This document shows, one piece after another, positions 53,438 through 61,451 of a stretch of DNA of 64,000 nt. Within the stretch, counting starts at the first letter, position 1. Each line of letters starts with the position of its first letter. Source of the stretch: Variovorax sp037204085 (GTDB lineage: Bacteria > Pseudomonadota > Gammaproteobacteria > Burkholderiales > Burkholderiaceae_C); assembly GCF_037204085.1 (NCBI RefSeq), contig NZ_JBBCBW010000005.1, forward strand, positions 186,001-250,000, read 5' to 3'. Below the pieces are notes generated by a model. The model saw only the letters and a list, made by a program, of their open reading frames with translations. It was not told where the DNA came from and did not search any database. Made by a program: the position numbers and the translations under genes.

Positions 53438-53608
53438 TCAGGAAGGGTCCTTGCTGCGTGTGCGGCCCACTGCGCTGAAGATGCCGATGCCCAGGATGAT
53501 CAGCGCGCCAATGCCGATGTAGAGCGTGGGCACGCCGGCGACCGATGCGCCCCAGGCGAGGCCACCCAGGAAAATCAGAAACCCGATCATGTAGAGCACA
53601 AATGACAT
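53438..53608 (-). CDS. Small membrane protein, 56 residues
   Basis: A 56-residue protein with two hydrophobic helices (VLYMIGFLIFLGGLAWGASV and TLYIGIGALIILGIGIFSAV) and a charged tail, GRTRSKDPS. ATG 53608 has GAGGAAAC seven bases upstream. It is a common type of small Gly-rich inner-membrane protein in Betaproteobacteria, function unknown. Larger frames over the same bases are shadows. Confidence 0.75.
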   Translation of the reverse strand: MSFVLYMIGFLIFLGGLAWGASVAGVPTLYIGIGALIILGIGIFSAVGRTRSKDPS

Positions 53609-53729
53609 GCTTGTTTCCTCGAAACTGTGATGCCTTGCAGTATCTCGGCCGGTGCCGGGGCCAGCACAGGCCTTCGTCGCCAGTCGCTGTGGGAACTTGC
53701 CTACTACTTCTGGGCAAGCCGGCGCAGGC

Positions 53730-54317
53730 TTAAGGGGGCGATGCAACCAGCAGATAGCGGCAGCCAGTGCGGCCAAGCGCCTTGAAGACCAGAGGGCGGT
53801 CCACGCCAAAATCCAGGCAATCGCCCTCGGCCAGTTCGAAGCGCTCGTCGCCATAGTCGACCCGCAGCGCGCCTTCGAGCATCCACAGGCACTGGCGATA
53901 CGGCTTGCCGCTCCATCGCGGATAGCCGACCTGGGCCGAGCGCGGCAGCTCGATCTCCACCATCTCCACGCCGCCATTTGCACCGCGCTCGACAATCTGT
54001 CGGCGCAAATAGCCGGCCTCGGGGTCGCGCCATACCTCCTGCTGCGCCCGGGCGCGCAACCGGCGCGGCGAGCCCTTGTCTTCGGTCAGCAGCTGCGCAA
54101 GCGGCACGCCCAGTCCGGCGGCAAGCCGGCCCAGCAACACGGCGGTCGGGCTGCTTTCCGCACGCTCGACTTTGGAGATCATCGCCTTGCTGACGCCGGA
54201 AAGCCCGGCCAGCTCTGCAAGGCTCAACCCCTTGGCCTGGCGCAGCGCAAGAAGCCGGCCGGCAATGAGCGAGTCGATGCCGGCGAGTTCGTCGGGCGGA
54301 GAAGAATTGTTTCTCAT
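53730..54317 (-). CDS. XRE-family regulator with C-terminal cupin
   Basis: A 195-residue transcription factor. The N-terminal helix-turn-helix at about 17-75 (GRLLALRQAKGLSLAELAGLSGVSKAMISKVERAESSPTAVLLGRLAAGLGV) is followed by a cupin sensor domain at about 110-190 (WMLEGALRVDYGDERFELAEGDCLDF). Proteins of this HTH-cupin type repress neighbouring genes in response to small metabolites. The start codon is embedded in a 12-bp palindrome (54312-54323), suggesting autoregulation. It is divergent from the GNAT gene, its likely target. Confidence 0.88.
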   Translation of the reverse strand: MRNNSSPPDELAGIDSLIAGRLLALRQAKGLSLAELAGLSGVSKAMISKVERAESSPTAVLLGRLAAGLGVPLAQLLTEDKGSPRRLRARAQQEVWRDPEAGYLRRQIVERGANGGVEMVEIELPRSAQVGYPRWSGKPYRQCLWMLEGALRVDYGDERFELAEGDCLDFGVDRPLVFKALGRTGCRYLLVASPP

Positions 54318-54323
54318 ATGAGA
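54312..54323. promoter_or_regulatory. Palindrome over the start codon of the XRE-cupin gene
   Basis: TCTCATATGAGA, a perfect 12-bp palindrome that includes the minus-strand ATG (54315-54317), within an AT-rich 69-bp divergent region. Candidate operator for the XRE regulator; the binding is inferred. Confidence 0.5.
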
Positions 54324-54386
54324 CTATTATTCTCCTATATTAGACAAACCGCCCTACGTGCCGCCGCCAGTTCGAAAGGAACCAAC

Positions 54387-54911
54387 ATGCGCCTGATTAC
54401 CTGCACAGAGGAGGCCCACGCGGGCGCGATCCTAGACATCCTCAACGAAGCCATCGTCAGCTCGACCGCGCTGTACGACTACAAGCCGCGCACGCCCGAG
54501 AGCATGGTCGCGTGGTTTGCGACCAAGCGCGCCAACGGGTTTCCGGTGATCGGCGCCGAGGACGAGGAGAGCGGCAAGCTGCTGGGCTTTGCGAGCTACG
54601 GCGCGTTCAGGGCCTTTCCGGCCTACAAGTACACGGTGGAGCACTCGGTGTATGTCGAGGCCGGGCACCGCGGCGCAGGCCTCGGCCGCACGCTCATGGA
54701 GGCGATCATTGCGGAGGCGGTCGCGCGCGATGTGCATGTGATGGTCGGCGCCATCGATGCTGCGAACGCCGGCAGCATCGGCCTGCACGAGCGGCTGGGC
54801 TTCGAACATGCCGGCACCGTGCGGCAGGCCGGGTTCAAGTTCGGCCGCTGGCTCGACGTGGCCTTTTATCAGCGGATTCTTTCGACCCCCCTGAATCCGG
54901 TCGACGGCTAG
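54387..54911 (+). CDS. GNAT acetyltransferase, phosphinothricin-type (Pat/Bar-like)
   Basis: A 174-residue GNAT enzyme. The acetyl-CoA motif is VEAGHRGAGLGRTLM (about 91-105), preceded by LNEAIVSSTALYDYKPRTPESMVAWFATK. The MVGAIDAANAGSIGLHERLGFEHAGTVRQAGFKFGRWLDVAFYQR tail matches the phosphinothricin/methionine-sulfone acetyltransferase group. AAAGGA precedes ATG 54387. It acetylates amines of small molecules; the real substrate is unknown. Its stop overlaps that of the convergent aldo/keto reductase gene in CTAG (54908-54911). Confidence 0.88.
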   Translation: MRLITCTEEAHAGAILDILNEAIVSSTALYDYKPRTPESMVAWFATKRANGFPVIGAEDEESGKLLGFASYGAFRAFPAYKYTVEHSVYVEAGHRGAGLGRTLMEAIIAEAVARDVHVMVGAIDAANAGSIGLHERLGFEHAGTVRQAGFKFGRWLDVAFYQRILSTPLNPVDG

Positions 54912-55867
54912 TTTTCTTCGCTGGCCCGGTCCAGCATCTGGATGGTGCCGGCGTCCAGCTTGAGCTGGGTGGCCACGACCAATTCCTCCAATTGGGCAAT
55001 CGAGGTTGCGCTGGCGATGGGCGCGGTGACCGAAGGCCGTGCGATCTGCCATGCGATGGCAACCTGCCCCGGCTTGGCGTTGTATTGCTGGGCCACCTTG
55101 TCGAGCGCCTCGAGAATGCGCAGCCCGCGCGGGTTCAGGTACTTCTTGGTGGTGTTGGCACCGCGCGCGCTCTTCGAAGCGTCGGCTTCGGTGCGGTACT
55201 TGCCGGTCAGGAAACCGGCCGCCAGCGCATAGAAGTTGATGACGCCCACCTCGCGCTTCACGCACAGCGGTTCCAGTTCGTCCTCGAACACCGCGCGGTC
55301 GTAGAGGTTGTAGAGCGGCTGCAGGCTTTCGTAGCGCGCAATGCCAAGCCGTTCGGATATGTCGAGCGCTTCGGCCAGCCGCGGCGCGCTGTAGTTCGAG
55401 GCGCCGATGGCGCGCACCTTGCCGGCCTTGATCAGCTCGTCGAAAGCGCCCAGCGAATCCTCCAGCGGCGTGGCCGTATCGTCGTCGTGCGACTGGTACA
55501 GGTCGATGAAATCCGTCTGCAGGCGCTTGAGCGAAGCCTCCACCGCTTCGCGGATGTACGCGGGCGACAGTCCCGACTTGCCTTCGCCCATCGGCTTGCC
55601 GACCTTGGTGGCCAGCACCACGCGGTTGCGCTTGCCGCTTTGCTTGAGCCACTTGCCGATGATGGTCTCGGACTCACCGCCGGTATGGCCCGGCACCCAG
55701 CTCGAATAGACGTCGGCTGTGTCGACGAAGTTGAAGCCAGCATCGAGCCAGGCGTCGAGCAGGCGGAACGAGGTGGCTTCGTCCACTGTCCAGCCGAACA
55801 CGTTGCCGCCGAAGGCGAGCGGCGAAACCAGGAGGCCGGAGCGGCCCAGCGAGCGAAGTTGCGACAT
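54908..55867 (-). CDS. Aldo/keto reductase
   Basis: A 319-residue NADP-dependent TIM-barrel oxidoreductase. The catalytic tetrad is readable: Asp49 and Tyr54 (FVDTADVYSS), Lys88 (VVLATKVG) and His127 (LYQSHDDD). The C-terminal AIASATSIAQLEELVVA is the cofactor loop. It belongs to the YajO/general stress-type AKR subfamily; substrate unknown. It is alone on the minus strand, next to the chromate transporter genes. Confidence 0.92.
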   Translation of the reverse strand: MSQLRSLGRSGLLVSPLAFGGNVFGWTVDEATSFRLLDAWLDAGFNFVDTADVYSSWVPGHTGGESETIIGKWLKQSGKRNRVVLATKVGKPMGEGKSGLSPAYIREAVEASLKRLQTDFIDLYQSHDDDTATPLEDSLGAFDELIKAGKVRAIGASNYSAPRLAEALDISERLGIARYESLQPLYNLYDRAVFEDELEPLCVKREVGVINFYALAAGFLTGKYRTEADASKSARGANTTKKYLNPRGLRILEALDKVAQQYNAKPGQVAIAWQIARPSVTAPIASATSIAQLEELVVATQLKLDAGTIQMLDRASEEN

Positions 55868-55894
55868 GAGTTTCTTCCCTAAAAAGAGCGAGGA

Positions 55895-56503
55895 TCAGAC
55901 AAAACCGATGGCACCGAGCAGCGCGCCCGCGCCGAGCAGCCACAGCAAGTGAATGCGCGTGCGCCACACGACAAGGGTTGCCGCTGCGCTCAGCAGCCAC
56001 AAATGCCAGGCGGGCGCGTCGCCCGAATGGTTGCCCGCCGCGAGCACCCAGCCGGTGGCAATCAACAGGCCCACCACCACCGGCGCCATGCCTTGCTTGA
56101 AGGCGCGCACGCCGCGCTTGTCGCGGTTGCGGTGGCCCCAGCGGGTGGCAAGGTAGGTGAGGGTGGTGCTCGGCAGCATGATGCCGACCATGGTGACCAT
56201 GAGCCCCAGGAAGCCGAGCATCCACGCGCCCGGCCCGGCGCCGATGCCGCCGCCCGCGTTGAGGCCGACGTTCCAGCCCATGAGCGCGACAAAGAGTACG
56301 TTGGGGCCCGGCGCTGCCTGGGCAATGGCCACCGACGAGCTGAACTGCGCTTCGGTGAGCCAGCCGTGCTGCGCGACGAGGTAGCGGTGCATGTCGGGCA
56401 CCGTGGTGATGGCGCCGCTGATCGACAGCAGCGACAGCAGCAGGTACTGGCCGAAGAGCGCAAGCCAGTCGTGCCATTGCATCACGATCGTGACAGGGCT
56501 CAT
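55895..56503 (-). CDS. Chromate transporter, short-chain half (C-terminal-type partner)
   Basis: A 202-residue ChrA-family protein with about six hydrophobic helices. LFGQYLLLSLLSISGAITTVPDMHRYLVAQHGWLTEAQF is followed by the family motif AIAQAAPGPNVLFVALMGWNVG, matching the ChrA domain motif of the partner gene. Short ChrA proteins work as pairs to export chromate or related oxyanions. Its ATG (56503) lies inside ATGA that also stops a 28-codon ORF. The two halves likely form one transporter. Confidence 0.9.
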   Translation of the reverse strand: MSPVTIVMQWHDWLALFGQYLLLSLLSISGAITTVPDMHRYLVAQHGWLTEAQFSSSVAIAQAAPGPNVLFVALMGWNVGLNAGGGIGAGPGAWMLGFLGLMVTMVGIMLPSTTLTYLATRWGHRNRDKRGVRAFKQGMAPVVVGLLIATGWVLAAGNHSGDAPAWHLWLLSAAATLVVWRTRIHLLWLLGAGALLGAIGFV

Positions 56504-56586
56504 GTGGCCCCCACGCTCGGCACTGGCGTGTCCTCGCTGCCCCCCGAGGGGGCGCTCGCACCTTGGGGCGGCCCGGCGGTGCTCAT
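56500..56586 (-). CDS. 28-codon bridging ORF made from a repeat
   Basis: ATG at 56586 overlaps the stop of the upstream chrA half as ATGA, and its own TGA (56502-56500) overlaps the start of the downstream half, again ATGA. The peptide is Ser/Pro/Gly-rich with no fold expected (it begins MSTAGPPQGASAPSGGSE). It most likely serves as a translational bridge rather than a functional protein; G-rich sequence upstream of the downstream ATG can also serve as ribosome site. Confidence 0.55.
   Translation of the reverse strand: MSTAGPPQGASAPSGGSEDTPVPSVGAT
56504..56582. repeat. Interspersed Comamonadaceae-type repeat in the split chrA locus
   Basis: The spacer between the halves contains a GC palindrome around 56539-56553 (GCCCCC...GGGGGC) within a CCGCCCCAAGG...GCGTGGGGG frame read on the minus strand. 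I recognise this arrangement from memory as a dispersed intergenic element of Comamonadaceae; genome copies were not counted here. Confidence 0.6.
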
Positions 56587-57173
56587 GGCGCAATCCTCCG
56601 CCACGTCCACGCGCAGGCCACGCCGCCCACCGCCAGCAGCACCCAGCCGAGCGGAATTTTCAGTACCGCGATGGCGCCGAACACCAGCGCCACGAACACC
56701 AGGCAGGCGGCAAAGCCCAGCGGGTGCCTGCGCAGCTGCGGAATCAGCTTGATGCCGGTGGCGGCAATCAGGCCGCCCGATACCGCGCCCATGCCGCGCA
56801 GCGCGCCCGCCACCTGCGGGTTGCCGGCGTAGTGGGCGTACAGCACGGCCAGCATCAGGATGACGACGAGCGGTATTGCGAGCATGCCGGCCACGGCGGC
56901 TATGGCACCGCGCAGTCCGAAATAGCGGTCGCCGATCATCAGCGCGAGGTTGACCACGTTCGGGCCCGGCATCACCTGGGCCACGGCCCAATCTTCCAGA
57001 AACTGCTCGGGCGTGAGCCAGCGCTTTTTCTCGACCATTTCGCGCTGGACGATGGCCAGCACGCCGCCGAATCCCTGCAGCGCAAGCCAGGTGAATGAAA
57101 CAAAAAGGTCGCGTGGCGACTTCGGTTGCGGAGGGTCGGATGGCGCCGCCGCGCCTGAGGGAGACGGATGCAT
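56583..57173 (-). CDS. Chromate transporter, short-chain half (N-terminal-type partner)
   Basis: A 196-residue ChrA-family protein. DLFVSFTWLALQGFGGVLAIVQREMVEKKRWLTPEQFLEDWAVAQVMPGPNVVNLALMIG carries the FGG and PGPN motifs of the N-terminal domain type, with about five helices. The N-terminal 20 residues are Pro/Ser-rich. It is the first gene of the pair, and its stop overlaps the bridging ORF. It is divergent from the YihY gene across 80 bp. Confidence 0.9.
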   Translation of the reverse strand: MHPSPSGAAAPSDPPQPKSPRDLFVSFTWLALQGFGGVLAIVQREMVEKKRWLTPEQFLEDWAVAQVMPGPNVVNLALMIGDRYFGLRGAIAAVAGMLAIPLVVILMLAVLYAHYAGNPQVAGALRGMGAVSGGLIAATGIKLIPQLRRHPLGFAACLVFVALVFGAIAVLKIPLGWVLLAVGGVACAWTWRRIAP

Positions 57174-57253
57174 GTGGAGCGATTATCGTAGCCCTACCTG
57201 CAACACGCCGGGCACCGGGCCGACATGCCCTGTGCCATTCAAAGGGAGACTTC

Positions 57254-58171
57254 ATGGTCATGCAAATGCGCGCGCTTTTCGATCTCTGCAAGGAGGCCGT
57301 GGCCTCATGGTCGAACGACTATGCCCCCAGCATGGGCGCCGCACTGGCCTACTACACGGTGTTCTCGATTGCGCCGCTGCTGCTGATCGTCATTGCCGTG
57401 GCGGGCCTGGTGTTCGGGCAGGAGGCTGCGCGAGGCGAAATCTTCCTGCAGCTTTCGGGCCTCATGGGCGAGCAGGGCGCGGCCGCGGTGCAGAGCATGC
57501 TGCAGGCGGTCAACAAGCCGGCCGAAGGCATCGTGGCCACGGTGGCCGGCATTGGGCTGCTGGTGATCGGCGCGACCACCGTCTTCGGCGAACTGCAGGA
57601 CGCGCTCGACCGCATCTGGCGCGCACCGGCCCGCGCGAAGAACAAGGGGCTCTTCAACTTGCTGCGCGTGCGGCTGCTGTCGTTCAGCATGATCATGGGC
57701 ATCGGCTTTCTGCTCATGGTGTCGCTGGTGGCCAGCGCAGCGCTTGCCGCGCTCAGCAAGTGGTGGTCGCCGGTGTTCGGCGCCTGGGCGACGCTGGCGC
57801 AGGCCGTGAACTTCGCCTTCAGCTTTGCAATGGTGACGGTGATCTTCGCGATGATCTACAAGATCATGCCGCGGGCCAAGGTGCAATGGCGCGACGTGTG
57901 GGTGGGCGCCGCGGTCACGGCGCTGCTCTTCACCGTGGGCAAGCATCTCATCGGCCTGTACATCGGCAAGAGCAGCGTGGCCTCCGGCTATGGCGCCGCG
58001 GGTTCGCTGGTGGTGGTGCTCGTGTGGGTGTACTACTCGGCGCAGATTTTTCTTCTGGGCGCCGAGTTCACCTGGGTGTATGCCAAAACCTACGGCTCGC
58101 TCAAGAACGCCAGGGACAGCGCCAGCGCGAATCCTTCGCCCACCCGGTCGGAGCCGCTGCCGCAGCGCTAG
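57254..58171 (+). CDS. YihY/BrkB-family inner-membrane protein
   Basis: A 305-residue polytopic protein of the YihY family (formerly annotated ribonuclease BN) with about six helices. SWSNDYAPSMGAALAYYTVFSIAPLLLIVIAVAGLVFGQEAARG, GATTVFGELQDALDRIWRAP and YGAAGSLVVVLVWVYYSAQIFLLGAEFTWVYA are family signatures. Function is not established. ATG 57254 follows AAAGGGAGAC; the upstream in-frame ATG 57095 lies inside the divergent chrA half. It shares its stop region with the convergent DUF924 gene (CTAG 58168-58171). Confidence 0.9.
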   Translation: MVMQMRALFDLCKEAVASWSNDYAPSMGAALAYYTVFSIAPLLLIVIAVAGLVFGQEAARGEIFLQLSGLMGEQGAAAVQSMLQAVNKPAEGIVATVAGIGLLVIGATTVFGELQDALDRIWRAPARAKNKGLFNLLRVRLLSFSMIMGIGFLLMVSLVASAALAALSKWWSPVFGAWATLAQAVNFAFSFAMVTVIFAMIYKIMPRAKVQWRDVWVGAAVTALLFTVGKHLIGLYIGKSSVASGYGAAGSLVVVLVWVYYSAQIFLLGAEFTWVYAKTYGSLKNARDSASANPSPTRSEPLPQR

Positions 58172-58719
58172 CCGGCAAAGCCGCCTTCGTCGAGAAAGCG
58201 CTGTTCCTCGGCGCTGGTGGTGCGCCCGAGCAGCTTGTTGCGGTGCGGAAAGCGGCCGAAGCGCGCAATGATGTCGCGGTGCAATACCGCAAAGCGCTGC
58301 GTGTTGGCATCGAGCGCCGCGTTGAGCTCGACCGAACGCTCCTGGTCGGCCAGCGATTCGGAGTGCATGAAGGGCAGGTAGAAAAAGCGCCGCAACGCTT
58401 CGTCCACCTTCAGGTCGAGGCCTGCCTCGATTGCCTTGCGGGCCACGGCCAACGCCTTGGCATCCGTCGCAAGCATGCGCGCGTTGCCGCGCCAGGTGTT
58501 GCGCGGGAACTGGTCGAGCAGCACCATCAGCGCGAGCGCGCCCTCCGGCTCGGTCGACCAATGGTCCAGTTCGCCAAGGGCGGCCGCTTCGTGGGCGGCA
58601 AGAAAGCGCCCGCCGAACTCGGCATCGAAGGCATCGTTCTTGGCAAACCATCGGTCGGGTCCGGCGCTGCGCCAGAAGTCGACCACGTCGCGGGCGGTGG
58701 GAAGGTTGGCAGGGTGCAT
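58168..58719 (-). CDS. DUF924 family protein
   Basis: A 183-residue helical protein: DVVDFWRSAGPDRWFAKNDAFDAEFGGRF, GALALMVLLDQFPRNTWRGNARMLATDAKALAVARKAIEAG, FFYLPFMHSESLADQERSVEL and IARFGRFPHRNKLLGRTTSAEEQRFLDEG are all DUF924 signatures. The family has a TPR-like fold; function unknown. ATG 58719 gives the usual length; an upstream start at 58785 is possible. It is divergent from the CHRD lipoprotein gene. Confidence 0.88.
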   Translation of the reverse strand: MHPANLPTARDVVDFWRSAGPDRWFAKNDAFDAEFGGRFLAAHEAAALGELDHWSTEPEGALALMVLLDQFPRNTWRGNARMLATDAKALAVARKAIEAGLDLKVDEALRRFFYLPFMHSESLADQERSVELNAALDANTQRFAVLHRDIIARFGRFPHRNKLLGRTTSAEEQRFLDEGGFAG

Positions 58720-58843
58720 CGCCGCATTCTCTTTCAGCTTGGGGCGCTGCGCCGGGGCCGTGAAAGTCGCGGTGGTGGCCGACATCGGCACGGGCCGGGG
58801 CTCCCTATGCTGAAGCGGTTTCATAACTCAGGAGATAAAGCTC

Positions 58844-59293
58844 ATGAACCGATATGGCACCCTTTTGCGCGCAACCCTCATCGCCGGCGTAGCCAGCGCT
58901 GCGCTGGCCGGCTGCGGGATGATGTCGAAGTCGAACGTCGCGAGCTTCAGCGGCACCATGAACGCCGCCAGCGAAGTGCCGCCCAACATGACGCGCGGCA
59001 GCGGCCTGGCGGAGGCCTGGCTCAACAGGGACACGAACGTCCTGAAATACAAGATCACCTACAGCGGCCTGAGCGGCCCGGCCACCGCCGGCCACTTCCA
59101 CGGGCCCGCGGCAGCGGGTGCCAATGCCGGCGTGGTGCTGCCCTTTGCAAGAACGGAGAGCCCGATCGAAGGCCAGGCCACGCTCACGCCTGCACAGGCG
59201 GCCGACCTGCTTGCCGGCAAGTGGTACGCCAACATCCACACAGCGGCCAACCCGGCCGGCGAGATCCGGGGACAGATGCTGCCCAAGATGTAA
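58844..59293 (+). CDS. CHRD-domain lipoprotein
   Basis: A 149-residue predicted lipoprotein with lipobox ALAGC (Cys24) and a CHRD domain from about 35 (FSGTMNAASEVPPNMTRGSGLAEAWLN, LSGPATAGHFHGPAAAGANAGVVLPF, LLAGKWYANIHTAANPAGEIRGQML). CHRD domains are beta-rich and found in extracytoplasmic proteins; no activity is known. AGGAGATAAAGCTC precedes ATG 58844. Confidence 0.9.
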   Translation: MNRYGTLLRATLIAGVASAALAGCGMMSKSNVASFSGTMNAASEVPPNMTRGSGLAEAWLNRDTNVLKYKITYSGLSGPATAGHFHGPAAAGANAGVVLPFARTESPIEGQATLTPAQAADLLAGKWYANIHTAANPAGEIRGQMLPKM

Positions 59294-59341
59294 GGGCTGC
59301 AGTCAGCTTGCAGCCGTGGGGCTGGTGTCAAATGACACCAT

Positions 59342-60550
59342 ATGACGACGAAGAAGCCCCAGAGATTCCGCACGGCAAGCAAGAAGACCCCGAGCCCGTT
59401 CGCAGCGCCCCGCGAAGACATGCGCTCCGCGCGCAAGGCGTTGGTGCTACAGGGCGGAGGCGCCCTCGGCGCCTACCAGGCCGGTGTGTATGCCGCGCTC
59501 AGTGAAACGGACTTGCAGCCGCACTGGATTGCCGGCGTTTCGATCGGCGCCATCAACGCCGCATTGATCGCGGGCAATGCGCCCGACAAGCGGGTCGACC
59601 GGCTGCGGGAGTTCTGGCACCTGGTGTCTTCCGGGCCGGCGCAGCGTTTGCCGGCATGGCTGGGCGACCGCGCCGCGCAGAACCAGTGGAGCGCTTCCAT
59701 GGCAATGCTGCTCGGCATTCCGGGTTTCTTCGAACCGCGCTATTCGCCCGCGCTGCTGATGGGCGCTGCGGCGCCCCTTCTGAGCTACTACGACACCGCG
59801 CCGCTCAAGCTCACGCTCGAACGCCTGATCGATTTCGACCGCATCAACGCCTGCGAGGCGCGCTTCAGCGTGGGCGCGGTCGATGTGCGCACCGGCAACT
59901 CGGTGTACTTCGACAACACGCGCCAGCGCATCGGCCCGGAGCACATCATGGCCAGCGGCGCGCTGCCGCCGGGCTTTGCGCCGGTGACGATCGACGGCGA
60001 CGACTACTGGGACGGCGGCATCGTCTCGAACACGCCGCTGCAATATGTGCTCGACATTCATCCGCGCTCCGAGCCGCTGGTGGTGCTGCAGGTCGACCTT
60101 TTCAATGCACGCGGCGAAATGCCGCGCACGCTGTCGGGCGTGCTGGAGCGGCAGAAGGACATCACCTATTCGAGCCGCACCCGCATGAACACCGATGCAC
60201 TGGCCGCCAACCTGAACCTGCAGCAGGCCATTGCGGACCTCATCTCCAAGCTGCCCGCGAACCTGCGCAACGACCCGTCTGTGCTTGCGGTGCAGGCCGA
60301 GCTCACGCATCACCCGATCGACATCTTTCACCTGATCTACCGCGACAAGCCCTATGAGGCCGAATCGAAGGACTACGAGTTCTCGCGCGCCGCCGTCGAA
60401 GAGCATTGGGAAGCCGGCGCGCGCGACATGCGGCGGACGCTGGCGCACCCCGAAACGCTGCGCAGCGACGCCACGGTGAACGGCGTGACCACCTTCGACC
60501 TTGGTGAGCCCGGGGTGGGGCGCATCAAGCGGCCCGGGTTGTCGCGTTGA
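59342..60550 (+). CDS. Patatin-like phospholipase with DUF3734
   Basis: A 402-residue patatin-family hydrolase. The oxyanion hole is LQGGGALGAYQAGVY, the nucleophile Ser67 is in GVSIGAINAALIAG, and the dyad Asp224 is in YWDGGIVSNTP. The C-terminal 120 residues (RKDITYSSRTRMNTDALAANLNLQQAI and IDIFHLIYRDKPYEAESKDYEFSRAAVEEHWEAGARDMRRTL) match DUF3734. There is no signal peptide, so it acts inside the cell. Its neighbour is 3-hydroxybutyrate dehydrogenase, 86 bp downstream, which suggests a role around polyhydroxybutyrate; that link is inference. Confidence 0.9.
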   Translation: MTTKKPQRFRTASKKTPSPFAAPREDMRSARKALVLQGGGALGAYQAGVYAALSETDLQPHWIAGVSIGAINAALIAGNAPDKRVDRLREFWHLVSSGPAQRLPAWLGDRAAQNQWSASMAMLLGIPGFFEPRYSPALLMGAAAPLLSYYDTAPLKLTLERLIDFDRINACEARFSVGAVDVRTGNSVYFDNTRQRIGPEHIMASGALPPGFAPVTIDGDDYWDGGIVSNTPLQYVLDIHPRSEPLVVLQVDLFNARGEMPRTLSGVLERQKDITYSSRTRMNTDALAANLNLQQAIADLISKLPANLRNDPSVLAVQAELTHHPIDIFHLIYRDKPYEAESKDYEFSRAAVEEHWEAGARDMRRTLAHPETLRSDATVNGVTTFDLGEPGVGRIKRPGLSR

Positions 60551-60636
60551 CAAAAGATGCCGCGAGCCGCGTGCTCGCCTGAATCCTGCAGTTCCGTTTT
60601 CTTTCTTTTTCTTCTTCAACCTCAAGGACGTTCACC

Positions 60637-61419
60637 ATGCAACTCAAGGACAAGGTCGCCTACATCACGGGCTCGGCCAGCGGCATCGGCAAGGAGATTG
60701 CTGTTCTGTTCGCGCGCGAAGGCGCCAAGGTCGTCATTGCCGACCTCAACAAGCAAGCGGCCGATGCCACGGCTGCGGAGCTCAAGGCCGCGGGCGCACA
60801 GGCCATCGGCGTGGCGGTGGACGTGACCAGTGAGGACCAGGTGAACGCATCGGTCGAGGAAGCGGCCAAGGCCTTCGGCGGCATCGACATCCTCATCAGC
60901 AATGCCGGCGTGCAGATCGTGCATCCGGTCGATGAGTTCAGCTTTGCGGACTGGAAGAAGATGCTCGCCATTCACCTCGACGGCGCCTTCCTCACCACCA
61001 AGGCTTGCCTCAAGCACATGTACGCCCAGGGCCGTGGCGGCAGCGTGATCTACATGGGCTCGGTGCATTCGAAGGAAGCTTCGCTGCTGAAGGCGCCGTA
61101 CGTCACGGCCAAGCATGGACTCATCGGCTTGGCCAAGACGGTCGCGAAGGAAGGCGCCAAGCACGGCGTGCGCGCCAACGTGATCTGCCCCGGCTTCGTG
61201 CGCACGCCGCTCGTTGAAAAGCAGATTCCCGAGCAGGCGAAGACGCTGGGCATTACCGAAGAGCAGGTCATCAAGAACGTGATGCTCAAGGAAACGGTCG
61301 ACGGCGAGTTCACCACCACCGAGGACGTCGCCCGCGTAGCGCTGCTGTTTGCGGCCTTTCCGACCAATGCGCTGACCGGGCAATCGCTGGTGGTGAGCCA
61401 CGGCTGGTTCATGCAGTAA
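60637..61419 (+). CDS. bdhA: 3-hydroxybutyrate dehydrogenase
   Basis: A 260-residue short-chain dehydrogenase that oxidises (R)-3-hydroxybutyrate to acetoacetate. It has the cofactor motif TGSASGIGKEIA, NAG (ISNAGVQIVHPV), Ser142, and Tyr155/Lys159 in APYVTAKHG. The C-terminal segment LKETVDGEFTTTEDVARVALLFAAFPTNALTGQSLVVSHGWFMQ is typical of BdhA. AAGGACG precedes ATG 60637. The leader contains a 21-nt pyrimidine tract at 60597-60617. Confidence 0.95.
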   Translation: MQLKDKVAYITGSASGIGKEIAVLFAREGAKVVIADLNKQAADATAAELKAAGAQAIGVAVDVTSEDQVNASVEEAAKAFGGIDILISNAGVQIVHPVDEFSFADWKKMLAIHLDGAFLTTKACLKHMYAQGRGGSVIYMGSVHSKEASLLKAPYVTAKHGLIGLAKTVAKEGAKHGVRANVICPGFVRTPLVEKQIPEQAKTLGITEEQVIKNVMLKETVDGEFTTTEDVARVALLFAAFPTNALTGQSLVVSHGWFMQ

Positions 61420-61451
61420 CCAAATGACGCCGCCGGGTGCGGCACACGATG

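Noticed and set aside
53221..53478. 85-codon plus-strand frame over the nested palindrome
   Set aside because: No ribosome site or motif; the palindrome lies inside it, and the real gene nearby is on the minus strand.
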